A stretch of DNA of 32,983 nt, taken from an uncultured Blautia sp. (GTDB lineage: Bacteria > Bacillota > Clostridia > Lachnospirales > Lachnospiraceae). Numbering within the stretch: the stretch's first letter is position 1; each line of letters starts with the position of its first letter. Position numbers and translations under genes: made by a program. Of the stretch, positions 8,742 to 17,220 are shown one piece after another. Location of the stretch: contig CAMOQF010000012.1 in assembly GCA_946622645.1 (NCBI GenBank), positions 1 through 32,983 on the forward strand, read 5' to 3'. The notes under the pieces were generated by a model that was not told where the DNA came from, did not search any database, and saw only the letters and a program-made list of their open reading frames with translations.

Positions 8742-9089
8742 TCACTTTCTGGTCTTCTTGGAGGAAATGGTATCGATGACTTTTGTCTCGCCGCCGCCGA
8801 CTTTCGCCACGCGGAACTTTTTGCCATCCTCGATCTTGAAGCCAACGCGCACCGGCTTGTTTTCAAACAGGAGCATCACGTTGGAGATGTTGATCGGAGC
8901 TTCCTTGGAGATAATGCCGCCATTCTGGTTTGCAGCGGACGGTTTGGTGTGTTTGGACACCATGTTCACGTTCTCTACGATGACGGTATTGTCTTTTTTG
9001 TTGACGGCAATGACTTTGCCCTCTTTATCTTTTTCTTTTCCGGCGATGACCTTGACGGTATCGCCCTTTTTGATCTTCATAGCTGACAT
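8742..9089 (-). CDS. rplX: 50S ribosomal protein L24
   Basis: The 115-residue protein is L24, an assembly initiator that binds the 5' end of 23S rRNA. The KOW motif is at the N-terminus ([39 protein letters not shown]). The family core continues with [19 protein letters not shown] and [17 protein letters not shown]. Two ATGs are three codons apart; GGAGGG lies 6 nt before the first, so I use 9089. The C-terminus is slightly longer than in E. coli, ending SSKKTRK. Confidence 0.97.
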   Translation of the reverse strand: MSAMKIKKGDTVKVIAGKEKDKEGKVIAVNKKDNTVIVENVNMVSKHTKPSAANQNGGIISKEAPINISNVMLLFENKPVRVGFKIEDGKKFRVAKVGGGETKVIDTISSKKTRK

Positions 9090-9102
9090 ACGGCACCCTC
9101 CA

Positions 9103-9471
9103 TTATAATACTTCCGGAGCCAGAGAAACGATCTTCATGAACTTCTTTTCGCGAAGCTCTCTGGCAACCGGCCCAAAGATACGTGTTCCCCTGGGGGTCA
9201 GGTCGTCTTTGATGATGACGGCAGCGTTTTCGTCAAAACGGATGTAGGAGCCGTCTTTTCTGCGGGCACCCTTAACGGTACGCACGACGACAGCCTTGAC
9301 CACATCGCCCTTCTTGACAACGCCGCCTGGTGTTGCATCTTTAACAGTAGCAACGATGGTGTCGCCGATATTGGCATATCTTCTGGTAGAGCCGCCCATG
9401 ACACGAATACAAAGGATTTCTTTTGCACCAGTGTTGTCGGCAACTTTCAGTCTGCTTTCCTGCTGAATCAT
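9103..9471 (-). CDS. rplN: 50S ribosomal protein L14
   Basis: The 122-residue protein is L14, a beta-barrel protein at the subunit interface that contacts 16S helix 14. It shows [20 protein letters not shown], then [20 protein letters not shown] and the C-terminal [20 protein letters not shown]. The length is exactly the family standard. GGAGGATTGCCAGT precedes the ATG. It lies 14 nt after rpsQ and 13 nt before rplX. Confidence 0.98.
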   Translation of the reverse strand: MIQQESRLKVADNTGAKEILCIRVMGGSTRRYANIGDTIVATVKDATPGGVVKKGDVVKAVVVRTVKGARRKDGSYIRFDENAAVIIKDDLTPRGTRIFGPVARELREKKFMKIVSLAPEVL

Positions 9472-9485
9472 ACTGGCAATCCTCC

Positions 9486-9740
9486 TTATTTCACTTTTTC
9501 AACGATCTCAACCAGTCTCCATCTTTTATCTTTGGACAGCGGTCTGGTCTCCATGACCTTGACGGTATCGCCGATGCTGCATTCGTTGTTTGCATCATGG
9601 GCTTTGAGTTTATAGGTTCTCTTCACGATCTTTTTGTAAAGAGGATGTTTGACATGGTCTTCGATTGCAACGACGATGGTCTTGTCCATCTTGTTGCTGA
9701 CAACCTTACCCACACGGGTCTTTCTCAGATTTCTTTCCAC
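9486..9740 (-). CDS. rpsQ: 30S ribosomal protein S17
   Basis: The 84-residue protein is S17, an OB-fold primary binder of the 16S 5' domain. It shows [20 protein letters not shown], then [20 protein letters not shown] and the [20 protein letters not shown] signature near the C-terminus. The start is a GTG at 9740 with GGAGGAAACTATC upstream. The order rpmC-rpsQ-rplN is conventional. Confidence 0.98.
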   Translation of the reverse strand: MERNLRKTRVGKVVSNKMDKTIVVAIEDHVKHPLYKKIVKRTYKLKAHDANNECSIGDTVKVMETRPLSKDKRWRLVEIVEKVK

Positions 9741-9755
9741 GATAGTTTCCTCCTG

Positions 9756-9968
9756 TTAATTGGAAGCATTGGCCTGCTCAGTGATTGCGGTCTGGATCCT
9801 GGCGATCTTCCTGCGGACATCCTTGATGCGGCTGGTGTTGTCCAGCTGATTGGTCGCATTCTGAAATCTCAGATTAAAAAGTTCTTTCTTCGCAGAAACC
9901 AGTTCGGCATTCAGCTCCGCAGAGGATTTTGCCCTTAAATCATTCATGAAATCTTTATACTTCTTCAC
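9756..9968 (-). CDS. rpmC: 50S ribosomal protein L29
   Basis: The 70-residue protein is L29, a helical hairpin at the nascent chain exit that helps dock trigger factor and SRP. The signature is [20 protein letters not shown] followed by [15 protein letters not shown]. There are two in-frame GTG candidates, 9977 and 9968. I chose 9968 because AAGGCGGTGAT, a one-mismatch version of the full anti-16S sequence, is correctly spaced from it. Either start lies inside the end of rplP; with 9968 the overlap is 14 nt, which implies translational coupling. Confidence 0.93.
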   Translation of the reverse strand: MKKYKDFMNDLRAKSSAELNAELVSAKKELFNLRFQNATNQLDNTSRIKDVRRKIARIQTAITEQANASN

Positions 9969-10395
9969 TGTTATCACCGCCTTCTAAGTCTGCACGAGAA
10001 ACGATTTTACATTTGACTGGCAACTTGTGCATGGCAAGACGCAATGCTTCGCGGGCGATCTCTTCGGATACGCCGGCGATCTCGAACATTACGCGTCCGG
10101 GCTTTACGACTGCTACCCAGTATTCCAGAGTTCCTTTACCGGAACCCATACGGGTTTCAGCAGGCTTTGCAGTAACAGGTTTATCCGGGAAGATCTTGAT
10201 CCAGACTTTACCGCCACGTTTGATATAACGGGTCATGGCGACACGGGCAGCCTCGATCTGGTTGGATTTGATCCATGCGGGCTCAACAGCCACAAGACCG
10301 AAATCGCCATAGTTGATCTTATTTCCTCTTAACGCTTTTCCCTTCATGGAACCGCGGAACTGTTTACGACGTTTTACTCTTTTGGGCATTAACAT
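9955..10395 (-). CDS. rplP: 50S ribosomal protein L16
   Basis: The 146-residue protein is L16, which positions tRNA near the peptidyl transferase centre. It shows [20 protein letters not shown], then [20 protein letters not shown] and [20 protein letters not shown]. An ATG at 10395 overlaps the rpsC stop (TAATG), with a second ATG two codons later; both are compatible with the purine-rich AAGGAAGGGAG upstream. The C-terminal coding bases contain the ribosome binding site of rpmC. Confidence 0.97.
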   Translation of the reverse strand: MLMPKRVKRRKQFRGSMKGKALRGNKINYGDFGLVAVEPAWIKSNQIEAARVAMTRYIKRGGKVWIKIFPDKPVTAKPAETRMGSGKGTLEYWVAVVKPGRVMFEIAGVSEEIAREALRLAMHKLPVKCKIVSRADLEGGDNSEEV

Positions 10396-11051
10396 TATTT
10401 ATCGCTCCCTTCCTTAGATGCCTTAGTGGGAAGCACTTCACCGTTGTAGACCCATGCCTTTACGCCAACCTTGCCGTAGGTGGTGTCTGCTTCCGCGAAA
10501 CCATAGTCAATGTCTGCACGAAGTGTCTGAAGCGGGATCGTTCCTTCACTGTAGAACTCGGTACGGGCGATATCCGCGCCGCCAAGACGTCCGGAAACGG
10601 CCGTTTTGATACCCAGTGCGCCTGCCTTCATGGTTCTCTGCATGGTGGACTTCATGGCGCGGCGGAAAGAAATACGGTTTTCCAGCTGCAGGGCAATGTT
10701 CTCAGCCACCAGCTGTGCGTCTCTGTCCGGTCTCTTGACCTCTTTGATGTCGACGATCAGCTTCTTGTCGGTATATTTTGCCAGTTCGGCCTTGACCTTC
10801 TCGATCTCAGCGCCGCCCTTGCCGATGACGATGCCCGGCTTTGCGGTGTAGATGATGATCTTGACTCTGTCGGATGCTCTTTCGATCTCGATCTTGGAGA
10901 CGCCGGAGCTGTACAGTTTCTTCTTCAGGAAATTCCTGATGTTATAGTCTTCTACTAAATAATCAGCGAAATCATTTTCTGCGTACCATCTGGAATCCCA
11001 GTCCTTGATGATGCCGACTCTAAGACCATGCGGGTTAACTTTCTGTCCCAT
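10395..11051 (-). CDS. rpsC: 30S ribosomal protein S3
   Basis: The 218-residue protein is S3, part of the mRNA entry channel and helicase activity of the 30S subunit. It begins [20 protein letters not shown]. The KH domain carries [20 protein letters not shown], and the C-terminal domain includes [20 protein letters not shown] and [30 protein letters not shown] precedes the ATG. It overlaps rplP by one base. Confidence 0.98.
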   Translation of the reverse strand: MGQKVNPHGLRVGIIKDWDSRWYAENDFADYLVEDYNIRNFLKKKLYSSGVSKIEIERASDRVKIIIYTAKPGIVIGKGGAEIEKVKAELAKYTDKKLIVDIKEVKRPDRDAQLVAENIALQLENRISFRRAMKSTMQRTMKAGALGIKTAVSGRLGGADIARTEFYSEGTIPLQTLRADIDYGFAEADTTYGKVGVKAWVYNGEVLPTKASKEGSDK

Positions 11052-11062
11052 ACTTCTCCTCC

Positions 11063-11452
11063 TTACTTCTCATCCAGCACGATTGTGATATGGCTGGTCC
11101 TCTTTTCGATCCGATAAGCTCTGCCCTGTGCTCTGGGCTGGATCCTCTTCATTGTCGGTCCCTTGTTGGCATAGCATTCTGCGACGTAGAGATTATCTCT
11201 GTTCATGCCGTTGTTGTTCTCGGCATTGGCGATCGCAGATTCCAGCAGCTTTTTCAGGACGGAGGATGCGTATCTCGGATTGTAGGTAAGGATTCCAAGC
11301 GCGCTCTGCACATCTTTGCCGCGGATCACGTCCAGGACATAACACGCCTTGGTGACGGAAATTCTGGCATAAGATAACTTTGCAGACGGTCTTGTCTCTC
11401 TGTTATTCTCATTTCTGGCTCTTTTTATCTTGCTTCTATGTCCCTTTGCCAT
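11063..11452 (-). CDS. rplV: 50S ribosomal protein L22
   Basis: The 129-residue protein is L22, whose beta-hairpin lines the nascent-peptide exit tunnel and is a site of macrolide resistance. It shows [40 protein letters not shown], and the tunnel hairpin region [20 protein letters not shown] followed by [12 protein letters not shown]. The hairpin tip has no visible insertion or duplication. AAAGGAGTCATTTTACA precedes the ATG. Confidence 0.98.
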   Translation of the reverse strand: MAKGHRSKIKRARNENNRETRPSAKLSYARISVTKACYVLDVIRGKDVQSALGILTYNPRYASSVLKKLLESAIANAENNNGMNRDNLYVAECYANKGPTMKRIQPRAQGRAYRIEKRTSHITIVLDEK

Positions 11453-11485
11453 TGTAAAATGACTCCTTTCGTCAGATTAAAGCTG

Positions 11486-11767
11486 TCAGCGGACGCCGGA
11501 CTTCTTTTCGTCTTTTCCGTGTCCTCTGTATGTTCTGGTGGCGACAAACTCTCCGAGCTTGTGTCCGACCATATCCTCTGTGACATAAACCGGCACGTGC
11601 TTTCTTCCGTCATGTACAGCAAAGGTGTGTCCGACGAAGGACGGGAAGATGGTAGAACGGCGTGACCAGGTCTTGATTACGGCTTTATCGTTTGCAGCAT
11701 TCAGCGCGTCGACCTTCTTGAGAAGGTGTTCGTCTGCAAATGGTCCTTTTTTCAGTGAACGAGACAT
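11486..11767 (-). CDS. rpsS: 30S ribosomal protein S19
   Basis: The 93-residue protein is S19, in the 30S head with S13. The N-terminus [20 protein letters not shown] and the central [40 protein letters not shown] are family hallmarks, and it ends in a basic tail ([15 protein letters not shown]). GGAGGAGAAAGA precedes the ATG. Order rplB-rpsS-rplV is conventional. Confidence 0.98.
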   Translation of the reverse strand: MSRSLKKGPFADEHLLKKVDALNAANDKAVIKTWSRRSTIFPSFVGHTFAVHDGRKHVPVYVTEDMVGHKLGEFVATRTYRGHGKDEKKSGVR

Positions 11768-11782
11768 TCTTTCTCCTCCTTA

Positions 11783-12628
11783 TTATTTCGATAATGCTCT
11801 GCCATCGCGTCTTCTTACGATGAGCTTGTTGGACTGTTTGTTCTTCTTTCTGGTCTTGAGACCAAGAGCGGGCTTGCCCCAGGGAGTGGAAGGACCAGGA
11901 CGGCCGATGCCGGTCTTGCCTTCGCCGCCGCCGTGCGGATGGTCATTCGGGTTCATGACGGAACCACGGACGGTGGGACGGATGCCCATGTTGCGTTTAC
12001 GTCCAGCTTTACCGATGTTGATAAGGTTGTGGTCACCGTTGCCGACAACGCCTACGGTTGCTCTGCAGACGATGGGGACCATTCTCATTTCGCCGGAGGG
12101 AAGACGAAGGGTAGCGTATTTGCCTTCCTTAGCCATCAGCTGTGCGCCATTGCCGGCGGAACGGACCATCTGGCCGCCCTTTCCGGGATGGAGCTCGATA
12201 TTGTGGATCATGGTACCGACCGGGATCAGTTCCAGCGGGAGGCAGTTGCCTACGCGGACCTCGGCCTCGGGGCCGTTCATGACCGTAGCGCCGACCTTCA
12301 GACCTTCGGGAGCAAGGATGTAGGCCTTTTCTCCGTCTACGTAGTGGATCAGTGCGATGTTGGCTGTTCTGTTGGGATCATACTCGATCGTGGCTACCGT
12401 TGCGGGGATGCCGTCTTTTCTTCTCTTGAAGTCGATGATCCTGTATTTTCTTCTGTTGCCGCCGCCGCGGTGACGGACAGTGATCTTGCCCTGGTTGTTG
12501 CGGCCTGCGTTTTTCTTAAGAGACACGGTGAGGGATTTTTCCGGCTTGGTCGCGGTGATCTCAGAAAAATCAGAGCCGGTCATATGTCTCCGGGACGGTG
12601 TATATGGGTTATAGGTTTTGATTCCCAT
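11783..12628 (-). CDS. rplB: 50S ribosomal protein L2
   Basis: The 281-residue protein is L2, one of the most conserved large-subunit proteins and required for subunit joining and peptidyl transferase activity. It shows [20 protein letters not shown], then [20 protein letters not shown] and [20 protein letters not shown]. The conserved C-terminal [20 protein letters not shown] contains the functionally important His. AAAGGAGTAACATCACA precedes the ATG. A 7-bp stem-loop (12644-12650 with 12663-12669) abuts this ribosome binding site. Confidence 0.98.
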   Translation of the reverse strand: MGIKTYNPYTPSRRHMTGSDFSEITATKPEKSLTVSLKKNAGRNNQGKITVRHRGGGNRRKYRIIDFKRRKDGIPATVATIEYDPNRTANIALIHYVDGEKAYILAPEGLKVGATVMNGPEAEVRVGNCLPLELIPVGTMIHNIELHPGKGGQMVRSAGNGAQLMAKEGKYATLRLPSGEMRMVPIVCRATVGVVGNGDHNLINIGKAGRKRNMGIRPTVRGSVMNPNDHPHGGGEGKTGIGRPGPSTPWGKPALGLKTRKKNKQSNKLIVRRRDGRALSK

Positions 12629-12689
12629 TGTGATGTTACTCCTTTCGAATGAATTATCGTGTATTCGAACACATATCGCAAAGCTTTAA

Positions 12690-12989
12690 TCAAAGCCCTT
12701 CAAAGATCTCGATATCCTTGCTGTCTTCTGTCAGGGATACGATGGCCCTCTTGGTGGCTGCGGTCTTGCCCACAACCAGGCCGCGGCGTCTGTTCTTGCC
12801 GCACTTGTTCATGGTGTTGACGTTTTTGACCTTGGTCCCTTCGAACATCTTCTCGACGGCTTCCTTGATCTGTGTCTTGGTTGCATCGGGATGTACCTGG
12901 AAGGTGTATTTCTTTTCGCCCATCATGTTCATGGACTTTTCAGTGATGATCGGTTTCTGAATGACGTCATAATATTTCAGATCTGCCAT
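12690..12989 (-). CDS. rplW: 50S ribosomal protein L23
   Basis: The 99-residue protein is L23, the exit-tunnel docking site for trigger factor and SRP. It shows YYDVIQKPIITEKSMNMMGE, then KYTFQVHPDATKTQIKEAVE and FEGTKVKNVNTMNKCGKNRR. The ATG overlaps the rplD stop by one base in TAATG, so translation is probably coupled. A 61-nt gap to rplB holds the small stem-loop noted there. Confidence 0.98.
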   Translation of the reverse strand: MADLKYYDVIQKPIITEKSMNMMGEKKYTFQVHPDATKTQIKEAVEKMFEGTKVKNVNTMNKCGKNRRRGLVVGKTAATKRAIVSLTEDSKDIEIFEGL

Positions 12990-13609
12990 TATGCGTACAC
13001 CTCCTCAATCGCCGCGACTGCGTCCTTGGTGACTACGAGGGTCTTCTGATTCATGACATCGTAGACATTGATGGTCGCAGGTGTGGCTGTGATCACGTTT
13101 TCGATATTTCTGGCGGAAAGGGCAACGTTTTTGTCATCGCCTGCGGTGACGATGAGGGCCTTTTCAGCTTTCAGGTTGGCCAGGATACGGGCCATCTCTT
13201 TTGTCTTGATCTCGGAAAGCTCCAGAGCGTCCAGAACGACGATGTTGTTGTCCTGTACCTTGCTGGTCAGCGCGCTCCTGAGGGCGGCTCTTCTTTCCTT
13301 CTTGTTCATCTTGACGCTGTAATCTCTCGGCTTCGGAGCCCAGATGATACCGCCGCCTGTCCACTGTGCGGCACGGATGGAGCCCTGTCTTGCATGACCG
13401 GTTCCTTTCTGTCTCCACGGTTTTCTTCCGCCGCCGCTGACCTCGGAGCGTCCTTTTGCGCTCTGAGTGCCCTGGCGTTTATTGGCAAGGTTGCGTACCA
13501 CTGCAAGGTGCACCAGATGTTCGTTGATCTCTACGCCAAAGACTGCATCGTTCAGCTCGATCGTGCCTACTTCGGTGCCTTCCACATTGTAAACTGTTAC
13601 GTTCGCCAT
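12989..13609 (-). CDS. rplD: 50S ribosomal protein L4
   Basis: The 206-residue protein is L4, whose loop reaches the exit tunnel and which in E. coli and some Firmicutes autoregulates the S10 operon by binding its leader. Visible are VHLAVVRNLANKRQGTQSAK, the loop GRSEVSGGGRKPWRQKGTGH, ARQGSIRAAQWTGGGIIWAP and PRDYSVKMNKKERRAALRSA. GGAGGAGCACATCG precedes the ATG. Its role in regulating the leader at 14664-14880 is only a hypothesis here. Confidence 0.98.
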   Translation of the reverse strand: MANVTVYNVEGTEVGTIELNDAVFGVEINEHLVHLAVVRNLANKRQGTQSAKGRSEVSGGGRKPWRQKGTGHARQGSIRAAQWTGGGIIWAPKPRDYSVKMNKKERRAALRSALTSKVQDNNIVVLDALELSEIKTKEMARILANLKAEKALIVTAGDDKNVALSARNIENVITATPATINVYDVMNQKTLVVTKDAVAAIEEVYA

Positions 13610-13630
13610 CGATGTGCTCCTCCTTTCTTA

Positions 13631-14263
13631 TTATAAGGACTTAACTGACTCTTTGATGGTGACAAGAGACTTCTTGGGTCCGGGAACAGCTCCCTTTACC
13701 AGAAGCAGATTGTTTTCGGCATCCACACGGACGACTTCGAGGTTCTGCACGGTAACCTGCACATTACCCATCTGTCCGGGCATCTTCTTGCCGGGGAATA
13801 CACGGCTGGGATCGGATGCGGCGCCGTTGCTGCCTGCATGACGATGATATTTGGAACCGTGTGTCATGGGTCCTCTGGACTGTCCGTGTCTCTTGATGGC
13901 ACCCTGATATCCTTTACCTTTGGAGACAGCGGTCACATCGATGTGATCTCCTTCTGCAAAGATGTCTGCCTTGATCTCCTGGCCTGCTTCGTATTCGGCA
14001 GCGTTCTCAAAACGGAACTCGCGCACGAATCTCTTCGGAGCAACGCCGGCCTTTTTGAAATGGCCCTGTTCCGGCTTGTTGACCAGTTTTTCTCTGATTT
14101 CGCCAAATCCGACCTGAACGGCTGCGTAGCCGTCGTTCTCTTCTGTCTTGACCTGTGTCACGGTGCAGGGACCAGCCTGCAGAACGGTCACGGGAACCAG
14201 AAGTCCGTCGTCGTTAAAGATCTGGGTCATGCCCACCTTGGTGGCCAAAATCGCTTTTTTCAT
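13631..14263 (-). CDS. rplC: 50S ribosomal protein L3
   Basis: The 210-residue protein is L3, an early-assembling protein that reaches the peptidyl transferase centre. It starts [20 protein letters not shown]. It shows [20 protein letters not shown] and the extended loop [20 protein letters not shown] followed by [34 protein letters not shown] precedes the ATG. Length and position after rpsJ are conventional. Confidence 0.98.
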   Translation of the reverse strand: MKKAILATKVGMTQIFNDDGLLVPVTVLQAGPCTVTQVKTEENDGYAAVQVGFGEIREKLVNKPEQGHFKKAGVAPKRFVREFRFENAAEYEAGQEIKADIFAEGDHIDVTAVSKGKGYQGAIKRHGQSRGPMTHGSKYHRHAGSNGAASDPSRVFPGKKMPGQMGNVQVTVQNLEVVRVDAENNLLLVKGAVPGPKKSLVTIKESVKSL

Positions 14264-14345
14264 TTTTGTTTTTCCTCCTTATAGCGGATTGCCGCTCCGG
14301 CAATCATATAGTATATATATAAGCTGGTCAGCTTACTATCGTATA

Positions 14346-14663
14346 TTATTTTGTCTTCATCTTGATGTCGATATGCACGCCTGCGGGCATTTCGAGTCTG
14401 GAAAGAGCGTCCACGATCTTCTGGGTCGGCGTGATGATGTCGATCAGTCTCTTGTGGGTTCTCTGCTCGAACTGTTCTCTGGAATCTTTGTACTTATGGA
14501 CGGCACGAAGGATGGTCACAACTTCCTTTTTGGTGGGAAGCGGAACCGGCCCGCTGACCTGAGCGCCGTTCTTTTTGACAGTTTCGATGATCTTTGCAGC
14601 AGAAGCGTCTACCAGCTGGTGATCATAAGCCTTAAGTGTGATTCGCATTACCTGATTTGCCAT
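14346..14663 (-). CDS. rpsJ: 30S ribosomal protein S10
   Basis: The 105-residue protein is S10 (NusE), a 30S head protein that also joins the NusB antitermination complex. It shows [20 protein letters not shown], then [20 protein letters not shown] and [20 protein letters not shown]. The start [11 protein letters not shown] is used because AGGAGG lies 11 nt upstream of that ATG; an internal ATG five codons later would also give a complete S10. This is the first gene of the operon and is preceded by the folded leader. Confidence 0.97.
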   Translation of the reverse strand: MANQVMRITLKAYDHQLVDASAAKIIETVKKNGAQVSGPVPLPTKKEVVTILRAVHKYKDSREQFEQRTHKRLIDIITPTQKIVDALSRLEMPAGVHIDIKMKTK

Positions 14664-14880
14664 AAAAAAAGTCTCCTCCTATTCGTACGATTCGTACGAC
14701 AAGCGGCGACTGTACACATCTCCGTGTGTGTCCTGCTGTGAACACACACCCCATCCTCGATGGTAGTTTGAACCTGTACAGTGACTTGTCGTCAGTTTCC
14801 TAACTTGACATTCGCTCCACGGAAAACCTGCCACATGCGGGCAGCAACCTCGCGCTTCACAGCTATCAATGTCACAGCAC
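14664..14880 (-). promoter_or_regulatory. S10 operon 5' leader with extensive secondary structure (candidate autogenous r-protein leader)
   Basis: The region has no credible reading frame but folds in two domains on the transcribed strand. The 5' domain is closed by 14868-14874 with 14806-14812 (7 bp) and contains a hairpin 14840-14844 with 14828-14832. The 3' domain is closed by 14785-14792 with 14696-14703 (8 bp) and 14775-14782 with 14709-14716 (8 bp). It encloses two hairpins, 14759-14763/14751-14755 and 14742-14749/14724-14731. A separate 7-bp hairpin (14693-14699 with 14683-14689) shares four bases with the outer stem and ends 2 nt before the AGGAGG of rpsJ. This looks like a ribosomal-protein-responsive leader; the ligand is unknown. 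Confidence 0.65.
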
Positions 14881-14885
14881 TACAT

Positions 14886-14914
14886 ATTATACACAACCGT
14901 TTAGCATATTGCAA
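14886..14914 (-). promoter_or_regulatory. Predicted sigma-A promoter of the S10-spc operon
   Basis: On the minus strand TTGCAA (14909-14914) and a perfect TATAAT (14886-14891) are separated by 17 nt. It lies just beyond the terminator of the gene at 14991-16097 and about 215 nt before rpsJ, leaving room for the structured leader. The upstream flank (14915-14945) is A/T-rich and could act as an UP element. Confidence 0.8.
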
Positions 14915-14950
14915 GAATTATTTTTAGAAATTTTGTGAATTTTTACAGAA

Positions 14951-14979
14951 ATTAAAAGGGCCGCTTTCTGCGGCCCTTC
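14951..14979 (-). terminator. Intrinsic terminator of the 14991-16097 gene
   Basis: A 9-bp GC-rich stem (14970-14978 with 14956-14964) with a 5-nt loop is followed on the minus strand by a U-rich tract (TTTTAATTT). It starts 13 nt after the stop codon of the upstream gene and insulates the S10 promoter from readthrough. Confidence 0.85.
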
Positions 14980-14990
14980 TGGGTACTATT

Positions 14991-16097
14991 TTATTCCTCG
15001 TCTGTGTCTTCATCCAGAAGATCGGAGTAATCAAACAGTGTGACGTCGGTGATGTCGTCCTGGAAAACGTCCGGGCTCTCACCTGCGGAAGCGGCTTCCC
15101 TGGCGAGCTGGGAAGAATTCCAGCCGGGGATGGCCCTTTTGCGGATCTCCTTGATCTCGGGTTCCTCCAACACATCGTCGAAGAAGGGTTCCGGCTCATC
15201 GTCCGGTTCCGGTTCGTCCGGAAGGTCGAGCTCGACTTCTTCAAGCGCTTCCGGCGCGATGCTGGCAAGGGGAGAAACTTCCTCTTCCTCGGCAGGCTCA
15301 TCGGCTGCAGCTGCATTTGCGGCGGCGGCGACCTCCTGGCGAAGGTATTCATGCGCCTCTTCCTCAGCGGGCTGCTGCGTCACGGGAGCTGCGTTCTGGG
15401 GAACATATTCTTCTTCGTCGTCCTCTTCATCGATGTCGTCCACAAAGCCGCCTGTGTGCACTTTACGCTTTTCGGCTTTTTTGCGGGCTTTCCGGGCAGC
15501 GCGGCTGTCTTCGTCGTATTCCTCGGCCTGTTCTTTTCTGGCTGCCTTTGCTTCTTTTTTCAGCTGTCTTTTTGATTTGCCGCTGTCCTCGTAGTCCTCG
15601 TCGTAATCGTCGTCGGAGCTGTCATCTTTTTTCCAGAGCTCCGCGATCACATAGAGGATGATCAGGAACAGAAGGACCAGGCCCAGGATGATCAGGCCTT
15701 CCATGCTCTTGGTGGCCACCTGCAGGTAGCCTACATAGCCGATGGTAATGACAACCTTCTGTACATAGCCTCTGTTGATGGCGACCGTGATATCCTTGGA
15801 GTCTGTTACGGACTGATCCTTTACGACGCCCGTGCCGTTGGCAAGATTGATGGACTCAATGTTGTAACGATAGGTGTTGCCGTCCTCTTCCACCAGGATG
15901 GGATCGCCCTGATATACATCCTCGGATTTTACGGGGATGGCGTAAGTGACGCTGCCCATGGGAAGATTTGTCTTTGCGTTGGGATCGTCCACAACGACTG
16001 TACGAACGCCGAAGAACGGCGGGATCGTAAGCCCCAGGGCTACGATGATCACACAGATCACTACCAGGTGGACAATAAATTTCAGGAATCTAGACAT
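14991..16097 (-). CDS. Signal-peptidase-like (S26-type) membrane protein lacking catalytic residues, with acidic C-terminal tail
   Basis: The 368-residue protein has a membrane segment at about 6-27, an extracytoplasmic domain at 30-125, a second membrane segment at 134-153, and a very long charged, probably disordered cytoplasmic tail with Asp/Glu runs and Lys/Arg patches. The outer domain resembles SipW-type signal peptidases (MGSVTYAIPVKSEDVYQGDP, NTYRYNIESI, VVITIGYVGYLQ). The catalytic Ser expected before the PMGS stretch is missing, and the expected THR is TYR (Tyr76). I therefore infer a non-catalytic relative, not a working peptidase. The start has AAGGAGC upstream and the gene has its own promoter and terminator. 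Its function is unknown. Confidence 0.65.
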   Translation of the reverse strand: MSRFLKFIVHLVVICVIIVALGLTIPPFFGVRTVVVDDPNAKTNLPMGSVTYAIPVKSEDVYQGDPILVEEDGNTYRYNIESINLANGTGVVKDQSVTDSKDITVAINRGYVQKVVITIGYVGYLQVATKSMEGLIILGLVLLFLIILYVIAELWKKDDSSDDDYDEDYEDSGKSKRQLKKEAKAARKEQAEEYDEDSRAARKARKKAEKRKVHTGGFVDDIDEEDDEEEYVPQNAAPVTQQPAEEEAHEYLRQEVAAAANAAAADEPAEEEEVSPLASIAPEALEEVELDLPDEPEPDDEPEPFFDDVLEEPEIKEIRKRAIPGWNSSQLAREAASAGESPDVFQDDITDVTLFDYSDLLDEDTDEE

Positions 16098-16189
16098 TTT
16101 TCTGCTCCTTCGCTTTCCCTAAGATCTGCTATACCGAACAGTCCGCCGGATGACGGCAGATAACTGTTTTATGTTATTCCATCGTGGAT

Positions 16190-16218
16190 ATTATAACTTG
16201 TTTTTTTCCGCTGGTCAA
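16190..16218 (-). promoter_or_regulatory. Predicted promoter for the signal-peptidase-like gene
   Basis: On the minus strand TTGACC (16213-16218) and TATAAT (16190-16195) are 17 nt apart. The leader to the ATG at 16097 is about 85 nt. It overlaps the oppositely directed promoter at 16198-16226. Confidence 0.75.
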
Positions 16219-16226
16219 TCTATAAT
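16198..16226 (+). promoter_or_regulatory. Predicted promoter for the PAP2 phosphatase gene
   Basis: TTGTTT (16198-16203) and TATAAT (16221-16226) are 17 nt apart, about 64 nt before the chosen start codon. It shares most of its bases with the divergent minus-strand promoter, so RNA polymerase could not occupy both at once. Confidence 0.7.
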
Positions 16227-16289
16227 TGATATCAATAAGAATATTTTATGTTAACATCGTCCATCAAATGTGACGATTGGGAGGGTATT

Positions 16290-17189
16290 ATGAGTTTTTT
16301 ATGGTTTTTGTCCGAATATCGTTCCCCGGCAGCCGATGCTTTTTTTCAGGGCGTCACCTGGTTCGGAGAAGAGATCTTCGCCATCGTAGTCATCTGCTTT
16401 CTGTACTGGTGCCTGAGCAAAAAAGCCGCTCTGTTTCTCGGCTTCTCCTATTTCTCGGCAGGTCTGGTGCTCCAGGCGCTGAAGCTTACCTTCCGGATCG
16501 AACGGCCGTGGATCCTGGATCCGGACTTTAAGGCGGTCGAATCCGCCCTTCCGAAGGCGACCGGTTATTCCTTCCCGAGCGGGCACACGCAGAGCATCAC
16601 CTCCATGATGGGGTCTCTGGCTCTGATGGCTCCTAAGAAATGGCAGAAATGCATCTGTATCGTTTTTCTCATCCTGGTCCCCTTTTCCAGAATGTACCTG
16701 GGCGTCCACACGCCTGCCGACGTGATCGTAAGCTTTCTGGTATCGATGACCTGCGTCGTCCTGTGCTACTGCTTTATATATAAGAAGGAAAACATACAGG
16801 ACAATCCTCTCCTGATCGTTCTGATCCTTCTGGCTGTCAGCATTGCAGTGACCGTCTATGCAGCTATCCTGTGCAGCACATATCACATCGATCCGGCTCT
16901 CTCCACCGACTGCTTTAAAGCGACCGGCGCCGGGATGGGTTTTGCCGTCGGCTATTACCTTGAAAGCCGCTTTATCCGTTTTGAGATCCCTAAGGACCTG
17001 AAAGTAAAAATCCTGCGCTTCCTGATCGGAGTCGCTCTGTCGGTCCTCATCCTGAAGGGCCTGAAGCCCATCATCGGCGAGTCTCTTCCGGCTTCCTGCA
17101 TCCGGTACTGCGTCACGATCATCTGGGTGCTCGCCGGCTATCCCGCAGTGTTTCAGAAGACAGAAAAACGTTTCCTGAAAGCCGCCTGA
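16290..17189 (+). CDS. PAP2-family membrane phosphatase
   Basis: The 299-residue integral membrane protein carries all three phosphatase signatures of the type 2 phosphatidic acid phosphatase family: KLTFRIERP, SFPSGHTQS and SRMYLGVHTPAD. These residues form the active site on the outer face of the membrane. Such enzymes hydrolyse lipid phosphates such as undecaprenyl pyrophosphate or phosphatidate; the substrate here is not known. About six to eight hydrophobic segments follow one another, with extra segments after the catalytic core. The ATG at 16290 is preceded by GGGAGGG with 5 nt spacing, so I do not use the in-frame ATG at 16248, which has no ribosome binding site. Confidence 0.9.
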   Translation: MSFLWFLSEYRSPAADAFFQGVTWFGEEIFAIVVICFLYWCLSKKAALFLGFSYFSAGLVLQALKLTFRIERPWILDPDFKAVESALPKATGYSFPSGHTQSITSMMGSLALMAPKKWQKCICIVFLILVPFSRMYLGVHTPADVIVSFLVSMTCVVLCYCFIYKKENIQDNPLLIVLILLAVSIAVTVYAAILCSTYHIDPALSTDCFKATGAGMGFAVGYYLESRFIRFEIPKDLKVKILRFLIGVALSVLILKGLKPIIGESLPASCIRYCVTIIWVLAGYPAVFQKTEKRFLKAA

Positions 17190-17220
17190 TCCGCCCGTCG
17201 TCCTTTCACGGCACAAAGTA

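Noticed and set aside
14148-14741. A 197-codon plus-strand open frame across rpsJ and its leader
   Set aside because: It is antisense to the start of rplC and to rpsJ and runs into the folded leader; no ribosome binding site is present.
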